From an uncultured Lachnospiraceae bacterium (GTDB lineage Bacteria; Bacillota; Clostridia; Lachnospirales; Lachnospiraceae), in NCBI GenBank assembly GCA_910586715.1, contig CAJUJG010000031.1, positions 1 to 42,326 on the forward strand: DNA of 42,326 nt, read 5' to 3'. A program made the position numbers and the translations under genes. How positions within the stretch are numbered: position 1 is the stretch's first letter; every line of letters begins with the position of its first letter. Below are positions 25,995 through 34,361 of the stretch, one piece after another. Below the pieces are notes generated by a model, which was given only the letters and a program-made list of their open reading frames with translations, was not told where the DNA came from and searched no databases.

Positions 25995-27185
25995 ATGTCT
26001 GTTCGTGAGGAAAAAAGAAACTTAAATTCGATTCCTGTAGGTTCCTTAGGAATTATTCCTTTAAAGGGATGTGAAGAACTGGGTGATAACGTTGACCAGT
26101 ATCTTGTCAAATGGCGGACCGAACGCGAAAATGAGCACAAAAATTCGCTTGCCTTCTCGGGATACCAACGCGATTCTTACATTATACAGGCGCGTGTGCC
26201 GCGTTTTGGCACAGGTGAAGCGAAGGGCGAGATTTTACAATCCGTGCGCGGGGACGACCTCTACTTAATTGTGGATGTCACCAACTACAGCATGACCTAT
26301 TCCCTTTGCGGTCAGGAAAACCATATGTCTCCTGACGACCACTATCAGAATCTAAAGCGTATTATTGCTGCGGTAGGCGGCAAGGCAAGACGCATCACCG
26401 TGATTATGCCGTTCCTTTATGAAAGCCGCCAACACAAGCGGACCGCAAGGGAATCCCTTGACTGTGCGCTCGCGCTTCAGGAGATGGTGGACATGGGTGT
26501 TGACAATATCATTACCTTTGATGCGCATGATGCGCGTGTGCAGAATGCAATCCCGCTTCATGGATTTGAGACGGTTTCTCCTACGTACCAGTTTATCAAA
26601 GGGCTTTTAAATAATGTGGACGACCTCACGATTGACGCGGACCACATGATGATTATCAGCCCCGACGAGGGCGGCATGAGCCGTGCAATTTATATGGCGA
26701 ATGTTATGGGGCTTGATATGGGTATGTTCTATAAGCGCCGCGATTACACGCAGATTGTAAACGGCAGGAACCCGATTGTGGCACATGAATTCCTTGGAAG
26801 CAATGTCGAGGGCAAGGACGTAATTATTGTTGATGATATGATTTCATCGGGCGAAAGCGTGCTTGAAGTTGCCGCCGATTTGAAGAAGCGCAAGGTAAAC
26901 CGTATTTTTGTCGCAGCGACATTCGGACTTTTTACAAACGGGCTGGAAGGCTTCGACAAGGCTTATGAGGACGGTTTAATCTATCGCCTTCTCACCACAA
27001 ACCTGATTTACCAAAGACCGGAGCTTCTTGAAAAGCCGTGGTATATCAGTTGCGATATGAGCAAATATATTGCCTATATTATTGATACGTTAAACCATGA
27101 TTCGTCTATCAGCGATTTGCTGAACCCGCTTGACAGAATACACAGTATTATTGACAAGTACCAAAAGGGCGAACTGAAGGGTTAA
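25995..27185 (+). CDS. prs: Ribose-phosphate pyrophosphokinase (PRPP synthase)
   Basis: A 396-residue enzyme making PRPP from ribose-5-phosphate and ATP. It is longer than classic Prs (about 315), matching a long variant known in Clostridia. Recognisable: YESRQHKRTARESL near the ATP site, FDAHDARVQNAIP, SPDEGGMSRA, and the PRPP loop DVIIVDDMISSGES. Extra length is mainly an N-terminal extension with SIPVGSLGIIPLKGCEELG. It starts 10 bases after the loader ATPase and is the last gene before a block of three hairpins. Confidence 0.92.
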   Translation: MSVREEKRNLNSIPVGSLGIIPLKGCEELGDNVDQYLVKWRTERENEHKNSLAFSGYQRDSYIIQARVPRFGTGEAKGEILQSVRGDDLYLIVDVTNYSMTYSLCGQENHMSPDDHYQNLKRIIAAVGGKARRITVIMPFLYESRQHKRTARESLDCALALQEMVDMGVDNIITFDAHDARVQNAIPLHGFETVSPTYQFIKGLLNNVDDLTIDADHMMIISPDEGGMSRAIYMANVMGLDMGMFYKRRDYTQIVNGRNPIVAHEFLGSNVEGKDVIIVDDMISSGESVLEVAADLKKRKVNRIFVAATFGLFTNGLEGFDKAYEDGLIYRLLTTNLIYQRPELLEKPWYISCDMSKYIAYIIDTLNHDSSISDLLNPLDRIHSIIDKYQKGELKG

Positions 27186-27193
27186 TTAAAAAA

Positions 27194-27369
27194 GAGTCCG
27201 GCTCGCCGGACTCTCGCGCCGGAGCGCGGTTGCTTTAGCAACCATATTCCTTAGCGCGGAGTGCGCATCCCCCGGAGGGTTTTTTACTTTATAGGACGTA
27301 ATTTCCTATAAAGTAAAAAATACAGGACCGTATGGCTTCTTTGTAACAGAAAAGCGATACGGTCCTTTT
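27194..27369. terminator. Block of three hairpins between prs and galE
   Basis: First, GAGTCCGG/CCGGACTC (27194-27201, 27206-27213). Second, a perfect 17-bp stem with a T6 start and A6 end (27280-27296, 27304-27320; loop CGTAATT), which would work as a terminator on either strand. Third, GGACCGTAT/ATACGGTCC (27325-27333, 27357-27365) followed by TTTTA, a plus-strand terminator. Between the first two lies a GC-rich segment with further short pairings. The genes on either side converge here. Confidence 0.75.
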
Positions 27370-27387
27370 ATTATCCACTAAATGTTC

Positions 27388-28404
27388 CTAATCATCATAC
27401 CCGTTCGGATTGTTCGACTGCCATCTCCAGCTGTCCGCACACATATCCTTAATGCCATACTGCGCCGTCCAGCCAAGCTCCTCCTTCGCCTTTGCCGCAT
27501 CCGCATAGCATGTCGCAATATCACCGGCACGTCTTGGCTTTATCTCATATGGAATTTTGACGCCCGTCGCTTCCTCAAAGTTCTTCACAATGTCAAGTAC
27601 ACTGTAGCCTACGCCCGTTCCAAGATTATAAATGCAAAGCCCTGCCTTCTCTTCTATCTTCTTGAGCGCTTTCACATGACCGACTGCAAGGTCCACTACA
27701 TGAATATAGTCTCGAACCCCTGTTCCATCGTGTGTATCATAATCATTTCCGAATACGCCAAGCTTTTCAAGCTTTCCAACCGCAACCTGCGTGATATATG
27801 GCATAAGATTATTCGGAATGCCGTTTGGATTTTCGCCCATTGTGCCGCTCTTATGCGCACCAATCGGATTAAAGTAACGCAGCAATATCACGTTCCACTC
27901 ATTGTCCGCTTTCTGCATATCCGACAAAATCTGCTCCAGCATCGATTTCGTCCAGCCGTACGGATTGGTGCACTGTCCTTTCGGACACTCCTCCGTAATC
28001 GGAATAAACGCAGGGTCGCCGTACACGGTTGCCGATGACGAGAAAATAATATTCTTACAGTTATGCCTGCGCATCACGTCCACAAGCGTCAGCGTTCCGG
28101 AAATATTGTTGCTGTAATATTCCCACGGTTTCTGAACGGATTCACCGACCGCCTTTAAACCTGCAAAGTGAATGCATGAATCAATCTGCTCCTTTGCAAA
28201 GATGTCCTCGAGCGCTTCCCTGTCGCGGATATCCGCTTTATAAAACGTAACCGGCTTTCCCGTAATCTTTTCCACACGCTGCAGGGATTTCTCACTCGCA
28301 TTGGAAAGATTGTCAAGCACCACCACGTCGTAGCCTGCATTTTGCAGTTCCACTACCGTATGACTTCCGATAAAACCCGCTCCGCCTGTCACTAAAATTG
28401 CCAT
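27388..28404 (-). CDS. galE: UDP-glucose 4-epimerase
   Basis: A 338-residue NAD-dependent epimerase interconverting UDP-glucose and UDP-galactose. MAILVTGGAGFIGSHTVVEL is the Rossmann start; SSSATVYG holds the catalytic Ser/Thr region and NPYGWTKSMLEQ the YxxxK pair; LRYFNPIGAHKSG and YIHVVDLA are GalE-specific. I prefer ATG 28404 (GGAGG nine bases upstream) to the TTG two codons earlier. The gene stands alone and converges on prs. Confidence 0.95.
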   Translation of the reverse strand: MAILVTGGAGFIGSHTVVELQNAGYDVVVLDNLSNASEKSLQRVEKITGKPVTFYKADIRDREALEDIFAKEQIDSCIHFAGLKAVGESVQKPWEYYSNNISGTLTLVDVMRRHNCKNIIFSSSATVYGDPAFIPITEECPKGQCTNPYGWTKSMLEQILSDMQKADNEWNVILLRYFNPIGAHKSGTMGENPNGIPNNLMPYITQVAVGKLEKLGVFGNDYDTHDGTGVRDYIHVVDLAVGHVKALKKIEEKAGLCIYNLGTGVGYSVLDIVKNFEEATGVKIPYEIKPRRAGDIATCYADAAKAKEELGWTAQYGIKDMCADSWRWQSNNPNGYDD

Positions 28405-28597
28405 AATCAAATACCTCCGTTTCTTCTATTATAATCTGCAAATATGATATGCTTCGCAATGTGTTAAAATATTATCATAATTGATACAGCTTTATCATAT
28501 CGCGTTTACCGCATCGTTGCAAGTGATTTTTAGAGATATGCGATACATGTTTTTTCCTGCCTGTTTTTTGCCTGTTATTGCGCCTTTTTTCCGCCAC

Positions 28598-29248
28598 CTA
28601 TTTAATATAGAATCCGGCAAGCTTCATTTCCTCATCAAACGTCAGTGTGTAGGTAATACTCGTCTTCGTGTATGACACGCTTACCTGAACCATTGCAAAA
28701 CGCTTACTGCCTTGCTTTGCCTCGGAAATATAAAACTCGCCAAACGACTGAAAATCCCCAAAATCCGCCGTTGCAAGCTGCGACTTTGAGAGCTGGAGCG
28801 TCGGCGCATTCAACACCTTTTTCATATCGTCCGTCATGTATGCCACAACGCCTTCATAGTCATCATTTCCGTACAATGTTATGATTTCCTGTGCTGTCTT
28901 TTGCACTGTCTCTTCACTGAAAACCGTGCTCTCGCTGATGTCGCTCCATTTTGGCATATTCCAGTAAATCAGCACGCCTGCAATGACAAGGACTGCAATG
29001 ACAATTCCCCAAATTTTCGTGGTTTTTTCACGCTTTGCCGCCGTCTGCTCCGCCTTGTCGAAATTGTCGTTATAACGGTTTGCATAGTCCCACGGAATGC
29101 CCATTTTCGCGAGCACATCCTCAAGCTTTTCCCCCGACGCAACCGCGCTGTGAATGTCCGCCAGCAGCCTGTCCTTTATTTCTTTCTTTTTTGACGCCCT
29201 GCATTTGAGCAGTTTTGCCACTTCCTTTACGTATTTTTCCGCTGTCAT
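28598..29248 (-). CDS. Membrane protein with DUF1700-like and DUF3887-like parts
   Basis: A 216-residue single-pass protein. The first 75 residues (YVKEVAKLLKCRASKKKEIKDRL to MGIPWDYANRYN) resemble the HAAS/DUF1700 helical start that often accompanies PadR-type regulators. A transmembrane segment spans about 80-97. The outer part (VQKTAQEIITLYGNDDYEGVVAYM onwards) resembles DUF3887, a small alpha-beta domain. ATG 29248 has AGGAGG upstream. It is flanked by galE and cfa on the same strand without close coupling. No PadR regulator is adjacent. The role is unknown. Confidence 0.7.
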   Translation of the reverse strand: MTAEKYVKEVAKLLKCRASKKKEIKDRLLADIHSAVASGEKLEDVLAKMGIPWDYANRYNDNFDKAEQTAAKREKTTKIWGIVIAVLVIAGVLIYWNMPKWSDISESTVFSEETVQKTAQEIITLYGNDDYEGVVAYMTDDMKKVLNAPTLQLSKSQLATADFGDFQSFGEFYISEAKQGSKRFAMVQVSVSYTKTSITYTLTFDEEMKLAGFYIK

Positions 29249-29339
29249 ATTTAGCCTCCTGTGCCTGATTATTCTGTTTTCTTTTTATCGTATTACGCAT
29301 ACCCGGCAAAGTCAAGCAGTTTATCAGCTCAACACCCTG

Positions 29340-30506
29340 TCAATACCACCGCGTCATGGGAAGCGTGTTGTTTACTCCGTTGGAAAATAAAACCTGATGC
29401 AGGTCCACGATACCGTTTTGGAAGACTGCCGCGCACGCGCAAAGATACAGCTCCCACATACGCGCAAACCGCTCGTCAAACATGGAAACCACCTCGCCCC
29501 TGTGCTCCTGAAACGACTTGTTCCAGCACAAAAGCGTTTTGGTATAATGCCTGCGCAAACTCTCAACATCCAGTGTATAAAACCCCAGCTCACCGGCAAT
29601 GCCAATCAGCTCCCGAAGGCTTGGAATGACGCCGCCCGGAAAAATGTATTTTTTAATCCATGCGTCACCCGGATATTCCTTCAGCGCACTGATAAAATGC
29701 AGTAAAAACAATCCGCCGGGTTTTAATGCGTTTTGAACACAGTGCATAAATTCCTCATAACAGCCCCGTCCTACATGCTCCACCATTCCCACGCTCACAA
29801 TCCGGTCAAACTGCTTTTTGTATTTTGGCAATTCCCTGTAGTCCATCAGCTCTACCGTCAGGACATCCTCCAGCCCTTCGGTTCTAATGCGCTCCTCAAA
29901 GCGCTTTTTCTGCTCAACACTCAGTGTAATGCCCACGCCGCGCACCTTGTATTTCTTTGCCGCCTCAATCAGCAAAAAACCCCATCCGCACCCAATATCG
30001 CACAAAGTCATACCCTCATGCAAGTCCAGCTTTTCCAAAATGCGTCCCACCTTACGGCACTGCGCCTCATAGAGCGTTGCATTATCCTGTTCGAAATATC
30101 CACAGGAATAACTCATTGTCTCATCGAGCCACATTTTGTAGAAATCGTTTCCGATGTCATAATGGGACGAAACCTCCTTCTTTTGATTTGCTTTGGACAT
30201 GGATGTAAATATCAGTTTTTTCAGTTTTTTATGGTCGGTGCTGAATTTTCCAAGCTGACTCAGAAACAGATTCAACGCTTGATACAGGTCGCCGTCTATT
30301 TCAATTGTTCCGTCCATATAACCCTCACCAAGCGCAAGGGACGTACTCGTGGCAAGCTCCACGGCAGTCGGCGTCTTATGAAAGACGACGGAAAACTTCG
30401 GCGTCCCGTCGCCAATCTTATGACGCTCACCGTGGAGCGTAATTTCAAACGGACAGGTATCAAACCTCTCCATAAATGTGATAAATTCTTTATCCATTAC
30501 TGACAT
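29340..30506 (-). CDS. cfa: Cyclopropane-fatty-acyl-phospholipid synthase
   Basis: A 388-residue SAM-dependent enzyme that adds a methylene bridge across double bonds of membrane phospholipids. A lipid-binding N-terminal half is followed by SSHYDIGNDFYKMWLDETMSYSCGYF, the SAM loop LCDIGCGWGFLLIEAAK, and SVGMVEHVGRGCYEEF. The length and order are those of Cfa. ATG 30506 has AGGAGG eight bases upstream. A 24-bp perfect palindrome lies about 80 bases upstream, between it and the SOD-like gene, and might be an operator. Cfa usually responds to acid or stationary-phase stress. Confidence 0.94.
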   Translation of the reverse strand: MSVMDKEFITFMERFDTCPFEITLHGERHKIGDGTPKFSVVFHKTPTAVELATSTSLALGEGYMDGTIEIDGDLYQALNLFLSQLGKFSTDHKKLKKLIFTSMSKANQKKEVSSHYDIGNDFYKMWLDETMSYSCGYFEQDNATLYEAQCRKVGRILEKLDLHEGMTLCDIGCGWGFLLIEAAKKYKVRGVGITLSVEQKKRFEERIRTEGLEDVLTVELMDYRELPKYKKQFDRIVSVGMVEHVGRGCYEEFMHCVQNALKPGGLFLLHFISALKEYPGDAWIKKYIFPGGVIPSLRELIGIAGELGFYTLDVESLRRHYTKTLLCWNKSFQEHRGEVVSMFDERFARMWELYLCACAAVFQNGIVDLHQVLFSNGVNNTLPMTRWY

Positions 30507-30582
30507 GCAAACATCCTCCTATATTTTGGACTTCTCGTATTACCGATAGAATTTCCAAATTTTAGGATTTTATGCAGGCAGC

Positions 30583-30606
30583 AAATATGACACATGTGTC
30601 ATATTT
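30583..30606. repeat. Perfect 24-bp palindrome containing TGACACATGTGTCA
   Basis: All 12 base pairs match around the centre CACATGTG. It overlaps the last base of the sodC stop and lies upstream of cfa. The 14-bp core recurs exactly inside mfd (13353-13366), and the variant TGACACGCGTGTCA occurs inside the dnaD-like gene (24866-24879). It could be a protein-binding site or a short dispersed repeat. Confidence 0.85.
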
Positions 30607-31100
30607 TACTGTTCCGTTTTCCGGATGACGCCGCAGCCGATTTTTGTTCCTGCGTCTCCTGACGGCTGTGTCTTAAAATCGTCCGGCATTCTGTGTACAA
30701 TAACGCTTCTGTCAAGAATATCCGGTATCGTAAAACGCTTGTCATAAAAGGCAAGCCATGCGTATCCCTGATTTGCCATCAACGGTATCATGTCGCCTGC
30801 GTGGTTTGGATGCATTTCATTGGTCGGATTATAATGGTCGCCTGTCTTATCAAACGGCAGCGAGCAGTCTCCTTTCTCATGAATGTGCATTGCATAAAAA
30901 TCCGACGAGAATTGTGTCGCGATATTGGGCATACCGAAAATTTCCGCCTCAATCAAAACGCCTGAATAGGGTGTCTGATAAAATTTCACGATACCGCTAA
31001 GCTGCGGGTTTTCACCGTTTCCACGTATCCATGCAATTGCCTCAGGGGAGCCGTTTCTTAAAATATCCGTAAATATCATTCCGGGGGTTACGTCTGTCAT
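30606..31100 (-). CDS. Cu/Zn superoxide dismutase-like protein, no signal peptide
   Basis: A 164-residue SodC-fold protein. The metal ligands are in place: MHIHEKGDC, GDHYNP, HPNHAGDM and SVIVHRMPDDF, with the cysteine pair (GDC...CGV) for the usual disulfide and GDAGTKIGCGVI near the end. This predicts an active site that could bind copper and zinc. There is no signal peptide or lipobox, which is unusual since SodC is normally exported. AGAGGT lies about seven bases upstream of ATG 31100. It lies next to cfa, another stress-related gene. SOD activity is inferred, not certain. Confidence 0.85.
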   Translation of the reverse strand: MTDVTPGMIFTDILRNGSPEAIAWIRGNGENPQLSGIVKFYQTPYSGVLIEAEIFGMPNIATQFSSDFYAMHIHEKGDCSLPFDKTGDHYNPTNEMHPNHAGDMIPLMANQGYAWLAFYDKRFTIPDILDRSVIVHRMPDDFKTQPSGDAGTKIGCGVIRKTEQ

Positions 31101-31147
31101 TGCGTTTCTACCTCTGTTTTGCTTTTACCAATATGATATGCAAGGTA

Positions 31148-31210
31148 GGGGGAATCTGATAAAAATCTTCTTTTGCCATTCCCCGTCTTAATCTGCTTAT
31201 TTTATCAGAT
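31148..31210. promoter_or_regulatory. Mutually exclusive hairpins upstream of the SOD-like gene
   Basis: GGGGAAT (31149-31155) can pair with ATTCCCC (31178-31184), or ATCTGATAAAA (31154-31164) can pair with TTTTATCAGAT (31200-31210, perfect 11 bp). The arms overlap, so only one structure forms at a time. The 190-base region between the HNH gene and the SOD-like gene holds nothing else clear, apart from a doubtful 23-codon frame (31108-31179). Confidence 0.4.
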
Positions 31211-31292
31211 ACGCATACCCATTACTAAAAGCCCTCAACACGCCTGATGACATCACTAATGCGTTTTATCAAGTACGGAGAGCAAAAATTTT

Positions 31293-32096
31293 TTACGCCT
31301 GAAACTTCAAACTTACATAGGTATACAAATATGTACATATTTTTAAAATTTGTTCCGCACTTTTACCCTTTAAAACTGTTTCAACAAACAATTTCACAAC
31401 TTGATTGTTATATTCAACTGTTGTATAATTCCCTTCTTTCTGAATCGTATCTCTTAAAAACTTTACCAGCTGTGTAGATTTCCGTTCCGCAGAATTCAAA
31501 CAAAACATGTCAATATGGTGATGCAAAAAATCTTCTTCCTTTTGGGAGTATTGTTCTTTCTTACTGGGGATATATGCATTGTTCAACACATCATATTGCA
31601 GCTTTAATGTCCTTTTCTCATGTATCCCTATATCCTCAACATTTACCCCTAATGGCTGCATTAAAAACTGTGCGTTACTTCTTTTCAAATACGCCCTTTT
31701 CAATTTCTGATATGCCTCACATGGCTTTTTACAAAATCCCTTTCCACAGTCTGCCTCTTTCTTAAAGTTTTCTATATCCTGATAATCAGGATATCTTTGT
31801 TTCTCTCCAATTTTTTTATATTTGTCATTACATTGTGGGCAGGCAATCCCTATGTTTGGAATACAATTTGTAAGTTTTTCAGGTGCAATTGAACGTTCTA
31901 TTGCATGTTCCAAATGTCCAAAATCATTTTTGTCAATTTTAATACGGGTATAGCAATACATACAATAATTACTGCTTGCATCATACAAAACTTTCTTTAG
32001 GTTCTCTTTTCCTTTTCCATGCGTATAGCAATATTTTTCGTCCGAATACTCCACACAATGTTGTGGTAAATCTATCATCAGTACATCCGTTTCCAT
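31293..32096 (-). CDS. HNH endonuclease, PtuB/TIGR02646-like
   Basis: A 267-residue zinc-finger HNH nuclease. CMYC (45-48) and CPQCN (86-90) are the two metal-binding knuckles, with HLEHAIER (61-68) between them carrying the catalytic His, the layout of TIGR02646 proteins such as PtuB of the Septu system. Further cysteines (CGKGFCKKPC, about 117-126) are extra. The C-terminal 130 residues are helical and unassigned. ATG 32096 is chosen because it lies one base after the ATPase stop (TAA-A-ATG) with GGAG nine bases upstream inside the ATPase gene; the TTG at 32111 would overlap. Likely effector of the three-gene cassette, cutting DNA on ATPase command. Confidence 0.8.
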   Translation of the reverse strand: METDVLMIDLPQHCVEYSDEKYCYTHGKGKENLKKVLYDASSNYCMYCYTRIKIDKNDFGHLEHAIERSIAPEKLTNCIPNIGIACPQCNDKYKKIGEKQRYPDYQDIENFKKEADCGKGFCKKPCEAYQKLKRAYLKRSNAQFLMQPLGVNVEDIGIHEKRTLKLQYDVLNNAYIPSKKEQYSQKEEDFLHHHIDMFCLNSAERKSTQLVKFLRDTIQKEGNYTTVEYNNQVVKLFVETVLKGKSAEQILKICTYLYTYVSLKFQA

Positions 32097-32097
32097 T

Positions 32098-33039
32098 TTA
32101 CCACGCTCCAATTTGACGATATAAAACCTTTTCCGCCTTCGTCAATTCTGTTTCATTTATCATTGCATAACTTCTCTGTTCATTCTCTCCCCAAATACCA
32201 GCAATCCGATTATTAAAAAGCTGTCTCAAAATTTCCTCATATTGACTACCATCACTATTCTGACTTCTCCCAAATACGCCTTTAAAAACAACCATAGCCT
32301 CATCAATGTTCCGAAAATCACCTGCATCTAAAATTTCAACGTTGCTTTCATGCATAATTATAATATTACATTTCGATGCAACTGCTATTACTTCCGGTGA
32401 ATGCGTTGTCACGATAAAGTCTGTTTCCGGAAATTCTTTTTTCATCAATTCAAATAATTTCCCTGCATTATTAGGCGATAAATATTCATCAATTTCATCA
32501 ATAATAACAAGTGCACGTTCTTGATTCTTTACGGGATTCACTTCCTGAAAATATAATAATTCTAAAAGAATGCGTATGATTGCCTGATAACCATTTGATA
32601 TTCTCCCAATATCTCCGGAATCATATTGAACCTCCTGCGTTTCAGGTGAATAGATCGAAAATCCTATTCCAAAACAACTGCGAAGTAACGATTGTATCCG
32701 TTCTTCAAAATGCGGATAAATCAATTCAACACACTCCGTTGCAGTGCCATAGTATGCCCATGAATCTCTTAAATTGAAATGATCATCTTCTAAGCGTTTT
32801 CTCAAAATAGATGATTTGTATTGTAATTGTTCTCCTAATGCTTTCACTGCATGAATATTAAAGTTGCGGTTTATCGCATCAATAAAATAAATAACTCTAT
32901 CCGCCTCTTGCATAAAACGCTTAATTGCCTCAGATTTTCCTGATGCGTTCTCGCCGATGAGAATGCTATCCGAATATGGCAACTGATTGCCCTTCAATAA
33001 TTCCACTGTTTCATGAAGCATACTTTGACAAAACTTCAT
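32098..33039 (-). CDS. Short ABC/AAA-type ATPase (AAA_21/PtuA-like)
   Basis: A 313-residue P-loop ATPase of the SMC/ABC-like group. Walker A is GENASGKS (29-36), a signature-like ISNGYQ lies at 147-152, Walker B is LVIIDEIDEYLSP (about 177-189), and the H-loop is TTHSPE (211-216). The insert between Walker A and the signature is only about 110 residues, with no long coiled coil, so it is smaller than PtuA or OLD ATPases. ATG 33039 has GGAAGG six bases upstream and lies within the DUF262 gene (29-base overlap). Placed between DUF262 and HNH genes with tight overlaps, it is likely the regulator that couples sensing to cleavage. Confidence 0.82.
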   Translation of the reverse strand: MKFCQSMLHETVELLKGNQLPYSDSILIGENASGKSEAIKRFMQEADRVIYFIDAINRNFNIHAVKALGEQLQYKSSILRKRLEDDHFNLRDSWAYYGTATECVELIYPHFEERIQSLLRSCFGIGFSIYSPETQEVQYDSGDIGRISNGYQAIIRILLELLYFQEVNPVKNQERALVIIDEIDEYLSPNNAGKLFELMKKEFPETDFIVTTHSPEVIAVASKCNIIIMHESNVEILDAGDFRNIDEAMVVFKGVFGRSQNSDGSQYEEILRQLFNNRIAGIWGENEQRSYAMINETELTKAEKVLYRQIGAW

Positions 33040-34117
33040 ATGTTCCCTTCCACCTCTCATTCATTTTTCCTTTTTGAACCATTCCCTGTCTGGAGCTATC
33101 CTTATATCTGCTATCATTCAAGATTGCATTCACCACCTCGTCTGTTATGTGCACTTCCAAATTCGCTTTTTCTATCACTACAAACATACTTTCGATTAAT
33201 GCTTTCTGCAAACCTAATACCTTACCTAATTGAAAACGTGCAAAAAAATCTTCTAAAACCAATTTATAACGTTCAATTTCTGCATCACTCATCTTTAGCG
33301 AGCTTTCCGAAAATTCGTCCATCCAGTCAGAATATTTACTATGATAATTATTAATAATAAACTCGCCTTTTTTATACGCTACATTTTTTTCCACTGTACA
33401 AAGACGCAAAAGCATCTCCATATCTTCTTCTTTATCGCTTTCCCTTCCCCTTATTTTTTTCCAAGCATTATTTTCCATATTGACGGTTCTTAGCATATCA
33501 TAAAAAGGACAATTATATACTCCGTTTCTGATCTCTTGAGGAGAAAGTTTCGTTCCCCTTGAATTCAAATTTTCAAAAATTCTTTGTATATCTGTTATAC
33601 GCTCTCCCATTGTGTCCCATCGAAGCTCGACAACCGTAATTGTCGTATAATCTACTTTTAGCCTTGATTTTGTGGATAGTGCATCATAACTAATTTCAGT
33701 TTTCTCCCCTGTTTCATCATCTTCTTCTAAATATGTATGCATCTCTATCAAATCAAAATTTTTTTCTAATGCCTCCTGATACTTCATATTCTCAATGTCC
33801 ATTTTTCGATAATCGACTGCGGAAGCCTTTTGTATATCAATAAACCTGCCAATATAATAAAAGAACAGACTCATAACCCGCTGTTGTCCATCCAAAATTT
33901 CCAATTGTCCGTCTGCATTCCGATATGCATAAATCGGAGGAATTGGATATCCTCTTACTAAAGAACGTGCAAGTTCCTGAACCTGCTCTATCTTCCACCG
34001 GAACTTTCTTTGATATTTGGGGATAAAATATAAATTATCATTGACGCCTTCTACCAATGTTTTAAAAGCAACATCTGATTTATACTGCTGCACCGTTCCT
34101 ATCTGCGTTATTTCCAT
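33011..34117 (-). CDS. DUF262 (ParB/GmrS-like) protein
   Basis: A 368-residue protein with the DUF262 fold: IPKYQRKFRW (32-41), the helix RSLVRGYPIPPIYAYR and the catalytic-type motif DGQQR (76-80), as in the N-terminal domain of GmrSD and BrxU type IV nucleases. These domains bind nucleotide and are related to ParB CTPases. The C-terminal DUF1524/HNH part of GmrSD is absent; instead a helical region follows. The separate HNH protein two genes on may supply that nuclease function. ATG 34117 has GGGAGGA upstream. It is the first gene of the cassette, 244 bases after hsdR, and is probably the sensor component. Confidence 0.85.
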   Translation of the reverse strand: MEITQIGTVQQYKSDVAFKTLVEGVNDNLYFIPKYQRKFRWKIEQVQELARSLVRGYPIPPIYAYRNADGQLEILDGQQRVMSLFFYYIGRFIDIQKASAVDYRKMDIENMKYQEALEKNFDLIEMHTYLEEDDETGEKTEISYDALSTKSRLKVDYTTITVVELRWDTMGERITDIQRIFENLNSRGTKLSPQEIRNGVYNCPFYDMLRTVNMENNAWKKIRGRESDKEEDMEMLLRLCTVEKNVAYKKGEFIINNYHSKYSDWMDEFSESSLKMSDAEIERYKLVLEDFFARFQLGKVLGLQKALIESMFVVIEKANLEVHITDEVVNAILNDSRYKDSSRQGMVQKGKMNERWKGTYEVLSKYAS

Positions 34118-34239
34118 TTCAATTCCTCCCTATAAGTAAGCATACGCATAGACTAAAAATATCCGCAAAATTTCTAATTTCATTATATTCTCTCATAGTT
34201 TTTTCCGCAATTAAAACTTACCCTATCATATGATTACGC

Positions 34240-34298
34240 CACGTTACTGTTCACTCCGTTCCAGTAACGTGTAAAAATCCAGGCAAATGGATTTTTAC
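34240..34298. repeat. Double hairpin element between hsdR and the DUF262 gene
   Basis: CACGTTACTG/CAGTAACGTG (34240-34249, 34262-34271) is followed without a gap by GTAAAAATCCA/TGGATTTTTAC (34271-34281, 34288-34298). Both stems are perfect. The element is more GC-balanced than its surroundings, and I suspect that it is a dispersed repeat. It lies in the only sizeable gap of this part of the island and may separate hsdR from the cassette transcriptionally. Confidence 0.6.
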
Positions 34299-34361
34299 CT
34301 GCTGGCTATACGTTTTCTTACGGACTTACCAATAAATGCTATATCCTGATAGGAACATCAA

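Noticed and set aside
28598..29248. An anti-sigma factor
   Set aside because: The single transmembrane segment and outer domain fit that role, but no sigma factor gene is adjacent and the N-terminal helices match the DUF1700-like pattern better.
31108..31179. A 23-codon frame (MAKEDFYQIPPTL...) between the HNH and SOD-like genes
   Set aside because: It has a weak ribosome binding site, no similarity that I can recall, and lies inside overlapping hairpins. It could be an upstream reading frame, but nothing supports it beyond its existence.
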